Of a DNA stretch of 64,000 nt, positions 46,371-56,000 are shown in pieces. The position numbers and the translations under genes are program-made. Origin of the DNA: Hydractinia symbiolongicarpus (taxonomy: Eukaryota; Cnidaria; Hydrozoa; Anthoathecata; Hydractiniidae); NCBI RefSeq assembly GCF_029227915.1, contig NC_079889.1, positions 11,410,001 to 11,474,000 on the forward strand. Direction: 5' to 3'. The notes below the pieces were generated by a model that worked only from the letters and a program-made list of their open reading frames with translations, was not told the DNA's origin and did no database searches. Position 1 is the stretch's first letter; every line of letters starts with the position of its first letter.

Positions 46371-48700
46371 CCTTGTGGTAGCCCTCAGCCCAGCCGTACA
46401 GGTTGTTTGCATCGAGGTTCTGGTACTGGTCTCCCATGTACTTGTTATTAGCCTTGGCATACCGGTGTACAGCCTGGGTTATACCTCCTCTTATACCCTT
46501 CTAGAACATCAATAGCATGTCGGGGTCTGTGAGGAGCTCTAGCTGGATTCCGGTATATTTCAGTGCTTCCTTCCATGCCAGGGCGGGTGCGCTGTAGAAG
46601 TGTGCAGGATCAAACTTATAATTCGTCAAGCACACGCCTCGAAACGTCTCAAACACGTCGGCTAATAGCAGGACGTCTGTTGTCAGGTAGATATCGTGAT
46701 AATCGCCCATGGTAACTGCATCAGCTTCCGGGGTAACACAATTCCATACCTTTTTAGCATATACATACTCATTGTCACTGATCCCCTTCATATTCAGCTT
46801 GCTGTAGAAGGCCTTCTTGGGAGGTAGCTCCGACTCCTCAAATCGCTGCCATCCATTCATGTATTCATACGGATACACGCCTTTTCGAAGCATCAGCCTG
46901 AAGGTATCATCTTTGTCGATGAACTTTGCCATGGATGGTACGTTTGCCTTTACCCGGTCACGATTAAGCTGCTTCGTGGTATTTGAGTCGCAATTTTTAC
47001 ACCAGAATTTTGCCATGTATTCAGCGTCTATGCCCTGGAATTCAAGACAGGTATCTGCGTACTGATGGCATTTCATACCGGCGACGTTTGTACCAATGAG
47101 GTTGGCTGCTAATTTGTCTAGGTTTGATATAAATCGACAGGAATCTATGAACCTGATTTCGATCTTCTTATACGTTTCACCATCACCACATCCCATGCTT
47201 GCAAGTGGTACCTTGATATTCACGTTGAAACTGATATATTTTTCAGTATTTTCAGCGATGCAGCCAATGTCCTGAGTGGCGTACGTCTTGCCCAGTTCCC
47301 GTATGAAGAGATGCGCGTCGTACCTGCTTAGGTTGTGGAATATCACAGGTATGTGACTTGGTATCTTGTATTTGAGGTTACAGCTGTTATGGGCAGCGCC
47401 CCTATATAACCCCGTATAGTGGCAATGGTCCCGAACTTTGCGGTTATTCTCACAGTCATCGAAGGGTTTTAGGCAGATGTGGCATTTCGTGGCCTCGTTG
47501 TACTCCCTTTCCAGGACCTCTGTTAGAGGCAGCATGTCCTGCTGTGGGTATGTATTGTCTTTTCACTTCATCCTCTAGATGGTTGACGAACCTCGTCACA
47601 CAGTTCTCACCCCTGTAGACTGTTAGAGGGTACATCCCCATATGCAAAGGTACTATACGTACAACAGCCAGATGGTACATGCTTGCTCAGCCTTTCTGTC
47701 TTGGTATCCCTGGTATCTTCCACTGGTATTAATAGATTCTGGAAGTCTGCATATATTGGAAAGGGTACCTTGAATTGCTGTTGGCCATCTCTATAGTATA
47801 GCCATTTTTCAGCCTCTGTTGGCATTGTAATTTTAACGACCTCGTGGTCCCTGCAATATCTATAGTTCTTGTCCCTGGATTCAACTGTGGGAAAGCCCTT
47901 TAGGCAATTTAGACAAAAATACATTGCATTTCTATTCTTCGAGGTCTCCATGCCCAGGAGCCTCGATAGGCTTTTGACTGCTGTATAGTGGGTCTTTTTG
48001 TCATCTGTGATAAGCAATAGGGTCACCACCTTGGTACGCCCGTTGTGCACCGATCGACGTAGGATGTTGATCCTCTTCCCCGTCACATACAAGACGTTTA
48101 CCGCAATGTTGGGGTTATTTGCCTCAAATTTGTATATGCTCTTGATACTTGTTGGGAACTCTATATCCTCCTAATTGTAGAGGTATACGTAGGGTTTCAT
48201 CTGAGATATTCGATTCGGGTTCCTCCCTATCTCCTCATGATGTAGGGATGCTATTATACTCCATTTAAAGCACTCCTCGTCCTCATTCACAGGGTTACTG
48301 ACTGCCTTCGTTGAGGTTATCCATTTGGGTAGTTCGATATACGATGAACCCCTTGTTGGATGCAGCTTGTGAAAGTCTACATCGAGGTGTAGAATTCGAC
48401 AAATCGAAAATCCGGGTGCCGGGTGCTCCACATGTGTTTTGATTTGGGAAAACATCCCATCCAGCACCTCGTCTACGTTGCTACCCTGGAGGACTGAGGC
48501 CGTATTGCTGTTAAAGGCCTTCTTCACCTCGATATACTCATCTTTATCTCCCTCCATATTTGATGGCTTCTTCCACATGATCCCGAGGGACAGCTGTATC
48601 TTTGCCGACCCCATATCTTCTACCCGGTCTTCAACCAAGGTTTTAACGTCGGGCTTACCATCCCTATATACCCGTCGACGTCGGCACCTGCTATACCGGG
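46366..48700 (-). pseudogene. Polinton DNA polymerase B, broken and truncated
   Basis: Reading from 48700 down: a block with YIELPKWITSTKA and CFKWSIIASLHHEEIGRNP (48638-48171); an in-frame TAG at 48171; then YVTGKRINILRR, the exonuclease I region PFPIYADFQNLL (Glu of DxE replaced by Gln), and frameshifts near 47650 and 47540. Next comes a zinc/nuclease-like insert (CHICLKPF...RDHCHYTGLYRGAAHNSCN) resembling endonuclease VII-type motifs. Exo II is VIFHNLSRYDAHLF and Exo III is YHDIYLTTDVLLLADVFE. After a TAG at 46501 the first palm motif LDANNLYGW remains (about 46400), and the rest is deleted. Palm motifs B and C are absent, so it cannot copy DNA. Confidence 0.85.
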
Positions 48701-48769
48701 AATGCAGAAACTTAGAAACGTCCTATGGAGAGAATGCATATGTTCCTGTGGTGTAAAATCTTGCCCCGG

Positions 48770-49252
48770 CTAATTGTAGAGATTTTGGATATCCTCAATA
48801 TAGTCCTCCTCGGCCTTTTTATCTACCGCATCATGAAGCGTAGGTCTTGTGTTGGCTGCCCTGTTATATAGATTCATAATATTACTTTTAAAGGCTGCGT
48901 AAGTTCTCTTGACCCCCTTCCTTATAGGCTTGGGTACAGCATTAACTAGCCAGTTGCACCATCCTTTTATCTTGGCTTTGACAATCGTGCGATTTTTAGA
49001 CATTTCCTGTTTCACGAATATATCCATGGCCTCCGGTGTTGGTACTATGGTCACGGGCTTGACCGTCTTTCGTTGTCCAGCCCTTCTAGGTGACCCCTGT
49101 AGTACATCATCCAATAAGGAAATCAATTCAGCCTTGCATAGCTTGTAATACCCGGCTAAACCACGGGTTTTCGCAATATGACGTAATTGTTTCATGGTGT
49201 ATGCATCCATTTCTTTATTGTGTAGTGTTTTTTGTTTTTCAGAGGATTTCAT
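48770..49252 (-). CDS. SAP-like N-terminal ORF of the Polinton
   Basis: 160 residues, starting within the right terminal repeat and reading inwards toward the polymerase. Residues about 17-48 (YTMKQLRHIAKTRGLAGYYK through LISLLDD) have the helix-turn-helix spacing of SAP/LEM-type DNA-binding motifs. A Lys/Arg-rich middle (PIRKGVKRTYAAFKS) and an acidic end follow. It is the only long uninterrupted frame in the element. Because the start lies in the repeat, a damaged copy is present in the left repeat. Confidence 0.6.
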   Translation of the reverse strand: MKSSEKQKTLHNKEMDAYTMKQLRHIAKTRGLAGYYKLCKAELISLLDDVLQGSPRRAGQRKTVKPVTIVPTPEAMDIFVKQEMSKNRTIVKAKIKGWCNWLVNAVPKPIRKGVKRTYAAFKSNIMNLYNRAANTRPTLHDAVDKKAEEDYIEDIQNLYN

Positions 49253-49556
49253 TCTGCTCGACTAACACAGTTATTCACATCTTGACTGCACATGCGTTGA
49301 TTGTTATGGAATTCCCTTTTTGCTTTATAATGTGCGCGTAGACTTTTAGGAATTGTGCTAGAAAATTCTTGACTCATTTGCTGCATTGATGACGTCACTG
49401 CATGGATTATTAGGGACACTGCCTTGCTATGCACAGATTATTAGGGATATACCTTTGATAGGCACTGCATGGTACCGGATTGGCGGGGATCAGTTGTGCT
49501 TGACTGTGGCGTGCGCGTGAGCGACTGTGCTAGAAGTAACATTTCTCGATCTCTAG
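49158..49556 (-). repeat. Right terminal inverted repeat of the Polinton
   Basis: Reverse-complement partner of 44840-45240. It carries the intact start of the SAP-like ORF and, outside it, the GGCACTGCATGGTACCGGAT and CAGTTGTGCTTGACTGTGGC blocks. The outermost few bases (CTAGAGTA) no longer match the left end closely. Confidence 0.93.
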
Positions 49557-49664
49557 AGTATCATATTAACCCCGTCTATAAAACTGTTACCTTGTTACAC
49601 TTCAGAGTCCCTCTGCAGCTACCCCCTCAAAACCATGTGATGTCACAGATTTATCATACTTAAA

Positions 49665-49930
49665 ATGAAGTCATCTTTATATTGGAAGAGCCAAATCGAA
49701 GCCACTTTCAAGAACATAGAGAAAGTTATTACGAAGAAAAGGTAGTATTCAACCATGTACGATTTAAACATGATCAAGCGACATTTTGTCGACCAATTTG
49801 CTAAAGACGATAGCGAAAGAATCAAGGTAGCAAAGAAGGGCACCGACTAAATGTTCCTATGTCATCAAAGTTCATATTCCTTAATATTAAGAATTTCCTC
49901 GCTCCAGAGATATATCGTGCAAGTTCCTAG
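49665..49930 (+). pseudogene. Second DNA polymerase B relic outside the Polinton
   Basis: Plus-strand frames broken by stops: YWKSQIEATFKNIEKVITKK (49665-49745), YDLNMIKRHFVDQF (about 49757-49805), RIKVAKKGTD to a stop at about 49850, then in another frame SSKFIFLNIKNFLAPEIY (about 49863-49920). The YDLNMIK...AKK...SSKF-FL-IKNFLAP order is that of the exonuclease region of protein-primed family B polymerases in Polinton-like elements. It lies about 110 bp beyond the right terminal repeat and on the opposite strand from the element's own polymerase, so it belongs to a different, older insertion. Confidence 0.55.
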
Positions 49931-50083
49931 AGCGAAAACCGAAAAATCTCGTGACTTTGTTTTCATTGGTTGATTGTAATTCGCGATTTAATATGAGGTC
50001 GATTTGAAATTTCAGGATTTGCTGTGACATTTGTTTGTGCCGAAGCTTTTCTTTTTAGGTTTGCACACGAGTACAGTATTGCT

Positions 50084-53000
50084 TTACCTGCAAAAACAGT
50101 AAACTTAAGAAATCTTTTTATTTTATTTATTCTAACTGGGTAATATTTCAGTTCTTTTGATGAAGAAAAAAATCTGGATAAAAATATTTATCTTCAAGGA
50201 TTTTCCAAACACCTATTTAAAGCAATGTCGCACAAAAGTCGGTGAAGTGTTTTGTTACATCGATAGCATCATCTGTTTCTTTTATCGCAGCTTCCTTACG
50301 CCACTACGAAAGGTTGCTACAATAGCTTCGTAACATCATTACTTCAGCCGTAACATCATCATTTCTGTCGTAACGTCATCACTTGAGCCGTAACATAATC
50401 ACTTCAGTCGTAACATCAGTACTTCAGTCGTAACGTCATTACTTGGGTCGTAACTTCATGATGACAACTTTGGTAACATAAGATCGTTTGTTTTCATTCT
50501 TTCATATGCGTTTAAAAAATCCGACATTTTAATTGGTTGTAGCACCTCGCATGAGCTAAATTAAGAACTTGAAGAAATACATCCAAGGTTAAAAACAAGA
50601 ATCAGGAAGGAAAATCCCCGGTTAAGAAGCGATCAGGCTGCGCTATAAAAATATTTTTCTTGAATTAAAACGTATAACTTGAATTTCAGAAGTCATCCCG
50701 ACTATATGTCATGTTTACATGCTGTAGATAAATCTCACGAGTAAACATTTAGTCGGGACAACTCAAAATATTGTTTACCTACCTTTGTGAATCATCATTT
50801 TCTACAACTTGTCGTCTCAAACATTGTAATGCAGCTAATCGACACAATTCTTTTAAATCGCAACCGCTGTATCCTTCAGTGTGATTTGCAACTTGGGTTA
50901 GGTCTACATCATCAGCCATCTATAATGTTAAATATAGAATAAATCATACTAGGGAAAAACGCGAAAGCATATAACAATTAAGGTTATATAATTTCATTTT
51001 AATTTTTACTTAAAATGAGCACCCAAAGTTTAAACTTTATTCAATCAGAAAAACATACACATTTTAAATTTACATAACGTCGTTTTTCGCGAAAGGTGCG
51101 TTTCCATACATGAATTTTTCCCCACCTCTCGGGTAAACTATCTGAGTTGATCACTAATATATGGCCGCACATAATGTAATGGGTTTGTCTGCGCTCCCAG
51201 TTCTGGGGACCGCGGATCGAATCCCACTCACTGCCAGGTAGTATGTTAGTGATGAACAAAGTAGTTTTTTTAAGGTGCGTTTTGTTGATGATCCAGAACA
51301 AGTTAGTGAAAACATTAAAACTTCTCCATGAAAATCAAAAAAACCCGTTTAATGTTAACACGGCTGCCACTCATTTTCAAAAAAATAAATTCCTGGACTT
51401 TTTGAGACGTAATCTCGCTTAACACCAAATATTTGAAATAATTGTGATTTAAATTGGTCGAATATCAGGAATAATGAACTGAACCTTTGCTATATATATC
51501 CACCCAAATTGAGAAAATAAATCATAATGTACATTTTTGAAAAATTGCTAAATTTTGATTTGATTTGACGATAATGGATTTAACACACATATATAGTGCT
51601 CAAACTTACTCATAAAGGCTCAAATATGCTCAAGTAAACTAAACATCAAATGCTAAGTACGCTGTATGACTTACATCTTCACCTTGAAGAATAATTTGAA
51701 GAATTTCCATCCTCTGTGTCACTTGCTAAAATAAAAATTATATTAAATTATATCAAAAAATTCTGCTATAGCTTGACCAGCACCAGATTTAATACTTTTA
51801 TTTTAGGAGAAAACACTAAAAAACATATAAAATCTATTTTCTTTTTAGATTTGAAGGGTAACTATTTTGGGTTCAAATTCAAGTTATTCAAAATATTTCA
51901 CCCTTTAACAGTACATTCGAGTTTCTAAATAATTTTATTGAGAAGTAATTATTTATTAAAATATAGACAAGATAAGTTATCCTGTCCCATTTGCGAGAGT
52001 TTATGCTTGAAAATACTTTTATATTCGTGAGAGTTTATTCGCTGCACACATTTTCTTTTATTTTAGAAAGTAGAATTCAATAATTTTGCGAACATTTGTG
52101 CTCGCAAATATCAAAGATTTCGCGAACATTTGTGCTGGTATATGTCAAAGATTTCGCGAACGTTTGTGCTCGTATATATGAAAGATTTCGCGAACGTTTG
52201 TGCTCGTATATATCAAAGATTTCGCGAACGCTTGTGCTCTTATATATGAAAGATTTCGCGAACGTTTTTGCTCGTATATATCAAAGATTTCGCGAACGCT
52301 TGTGCTCTTATATATGAAAGATTTCGCGAACGTTTGTGCTCGTATATATCAAAGATTTCGCGAACGTTTGTGCTGGTATATATCAAAGATTTCGCGAACA
52401 TTTGTGCTCGTAAATATCAAAGATTTCGCGAACATTTGTGCTCTTATATCAAAGATTTCGCGAACATTTGTTCTCGCATATATCCAACAACCAAATCTGT
52501 ACATTGTACATACACGTTGTGTATATAATCAGACTGGAAGAGTGAAAAAATATTACTTGTAACCTACAGATAGAAACTTACCGGAAGACCGATATGGAAT
52601 CTACATGGTAATCTTCGCAATATTGCACGGTCGATATCCTGTGGCCTGTTTGTTGCTGCCATTATGATGACGTCTACAGATTCTTCAGATAATAATCCTA
52701 GAAATAGAAAAATTCTCAGACATTATCAAAATATAAATATAAAAATCTGAAGTTTTTATAAACTTCAAGAGAAAAATCTTTCAGAAACACTGGTGTATAT
52801 TTTTCAAATCAAACCAGATGTGAAGTTTTAAAAATACTCTGCTTGTATAATATCAATAGTAGAGACAAATGAATTGCTTCAGAATGTCGAGACTGTGGAA
52901 AACAATTATACATTATATTAAAAGTTAAATAAAATAATTTTCAGAATCCTGCAAGTTCGTTAGCATTCACTGAAAAAAAAAATCCAGAAATTTCTAGATT

Positions 53001-56000
53001 GACAGGTTTATCATTCTCAAAAAAATTAAGCTGATCAAGAAAGTATACTAACCATCCCATAAACTCATAAACTGAGCTTTCATCATTGCTGTAGCCTCGT
53101 TATCATGTGATTCACGTGCTCGCAAAAATGAATCTGAAATTATGAGGAATTAAGACTAACTTTATTAACGCTGCTAAAGTCAATACTCTCACCTTCACGG
53201 AAACAAATCAGATACCTGTATATGCTTACTATGGAGAAAAAACAATTGTGAATACGGAAAAGAACAATTGTCAAGTCCTTACCTATTTCATCAATAAAAA
53301 TAATACACGGTTGAATTTTTGAAGCCTAAAAGAAAATGCACAATAATCAGCTACAAAAAGGATCGATTTTAAACAACAAGGAAGAAAGAAATGAAGGAAT
53401 TATTTTTTGCTATTCACATTAGAAATTAAAGAAATAAAAAACATTTTTCTTCTAACATTTAACAAGAGTTAAACATATAAAATATAAAAGACATAAAAAG
53501 TTTCTGAAAATCATAGGCCGAGGGACCAATGCACATATTAAGTAATATCAAATCTTGTGATTTGGTGTATAGGCTCTGTACCTTTTCGGTCTAAGACTTA
53601 AAAAAGGTCTTCGATAAATTTAATGATTAATAGCAATTTATTAAGCCATCAAAACCAAAAATTTAAATACGTAAAATAAATAATTTACACATTATAATTC
53701 TGAGTTGAAAAACTTGCCAATTTTTTTTGGGGGGGTAACAATAATACCAACGTTTCAATACTTTAGAGAAATAATCTCTTTCAGTTCATCTAGTAAATCC
53801 ACAGTATTTCTTAAGTTGAAATGCTATAACCCTAACGCAACTGAAATAATAGAGTAAATACAGTATAACAAATATTGCCTGCAAAAAGATTTTTATGTAC
53901 TACAGTACAACGTTCCATATTTTTGGTAAAATATGATCCATATATTCTACAACAACAAAATTACCAATGAAAAAACTGCGCTTGCTAACTTTTGTGATTC
54001 GCCATACCATTTGTCTGTGAGTGAAGAAACTTCCAAATTGATGAATCGACAACCTAGATATAAATAGCTGATTGCAACACACTGTCATGGCAACACACTG
54101 TCATGGCAACATACTTTCATGGCAACACACTTTCATGGCAACACACTGTCATGGCAACACACTTTCATGGCAACACACTGTCATGGCAACACACTTTCAT
54201 GGCAACACACTGTCATGGCAACACACTTTCATGGCAACACACTTTCATGGCAACACACTGTCATGGCAACACACTTTCATGGCAACACACTGTCATGGCA
54301 ACACACTTTCATGGAACACACTTTATTCCACCTTCTCCCTTTTGAACACCCACCTGCTTGTTTGGCAGTTGCTTTGGCGATCATTGTTTTTCCACAACCT
54401 GGAGGTCCATACAGCAACACACCTTAAAAAGAAAGAAAATAAACAAAAATTCTACTTTTTTTTTTTTTTGACAGGATATAAGTTATATCATTATTCAACA
54501 GACAAACCTTTAGGCGCTGATAGCAATGTGGAACTAGAGAATAAAGCTCTTCTCTGAAAGGGAAGGATCACAGATTCCTGAAAATAAAATAGACTGAGGT
54601 ATAAAAAATTGTTTTCAAAATTCCTTGGTGGCTTTACAGTTTGCAAAAACAATGCAGAATTGGGATACAGATCGAAATCCTGTCTCCTAGTGCTTCCTGA
54701 CTTTTCGAAGAAAGCTAGTCGGTGGAATTCTGACTTTTTTATGACTGACAGCACACATCACAGAATGTTATGAATCATACCATGAAATGTTATTTTTTTT
54801 ACTCCAAGAAATAACACTACCTCCATTTTTCTTAGACAGTTAGGCAATTAAGTATGGGACATTCGTAGCAAATTTCAACACATTTCAAGTTGGCCCACAT
54901 CCAAAATAATTAAGGGCAATTAGTATAGGCCATTTAGTGGCGATTGTCGAACATATTTTTAAAATTAATACTTAGCATGGAAGATCATATTTGAATTCCT
55001 CACAAGCTCATAAATAGGTCTGAAAAATAAAACTTTGTACACATGATTGCAGCAGATCTTAAATCACATTTAGAAAACATTTTCTTGTGTCTTGTACCTT
55101 ACACTAGTATGTTTAAATTTTACAGTGCATACAATGCAAAATTGTGTTGTTGCGCTAAAATCACACAGTTGGGGATTTATTAATTCAGATAATTATGGCT
55201 GTTCACAGGTCATTCAGGGTACTCAAATGGAGAATATTTATGTTTTCTAACTAAAAATGTTCTGATGATAGTAAATAAATAAATACCCTGAGAAAGTAGT
55301 TCTTGAATTGGATTAACAGTTATAAAAAGATTTATAATATATTATTTGTCTATACCTTTATTTCACATATAACAGATTCCAGTCCACCAATATTGTTCCA
55401 AGATATTGGAAGATTTAATGGATCGACCAACAAAGCTGCTATTGATACTTCGTATTCAGACAACTAAATATATCGCACAAAAACATCTTGTATAATAATA
55501 TGCTACAGTCATATCTGTCACAACCATAAGATGAATAAAGATTAATAAGGTAGTAAAAATAGTAAATAAAGCCATTGCATAGCAGTTATAATTTCAAGTC
55601 CACAAAAACTTAAACAAGCAGGGCGGTGACAAGTATCTTTGAACCCCAATTTTTCTGTAACTAGTCATTTTCTTGATCACAATTTCAAGCTCTATTTATT
55701 TAGTCACATTGCACAAGGTTTGACATGTGATAGCTGTCATTTTATGCAGTTCAGAAATAGTCTGTAATCATAGACATGGAATACCTCATTCAACAAAAAA
55801 ACTAAGCTGAAATAGGGATGTTATTATTGTAAAATAATAGGGTACTAGTTTTATAGACCAAGAAAGTTTCTACTAACAATTGCAATAAAAAATTTTAAAA
55901 GGTCCTATTGATAGTAATAAAATAATCTTTTGTTTTGCTACACATGCTTTGTATTAATCGTTTTTACACAATTAAGTGTTATATAATTTAAGGGTTGTAT

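Larger units (their letters stand above)
44840..49556. mobile_element. Internally deleted Polinton/Maverick element
   Basis: A 4.7-kb unit bounded by about 400-bp terminal inverted repeats (44840-45240 and 49158-49556). The right half carries minus-strand protein-primed DNA polymerase B remnants and a short SAP-like ORF. The left half has small plus-strand ORFs. Full Polintons are usually 15-20 kb with integrase, protease, ATPase and capsid genes, none of which I can see. The polymerase stops just after its first palm motif and meets opposite-strand left-side genes near 46370, so most of the interior is gone. No 6-bp target duplication is obvious at the ends. It sits between the converging ARM-TIR-SAM and ATAD1 genes. 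Confidence 0.87.

Noticed and set aside
46817-47065. Plus-strand frame inside the Polinton
   Set aside because: Antisense shadow of the polymerase coding strand.
52088-52487. CRISPR-like regular array
   Set aside because: Repeat units abut with no unique spacers, there are no cas genes, and the context is a eukaryotic intron.
52096-52562. Overlapping plus-strand frames of [10 protein letters not shown] type
   Set aside because: Artefacts of the 34-bp minisatellite in an ATAD1 intron on the other strand.
54072-54557. His/Trp-rich frames across CATGGCAACACAC repeats
   Set aside because: Artefacts of a 16-bp minisatellite in an ATAD1 intron.
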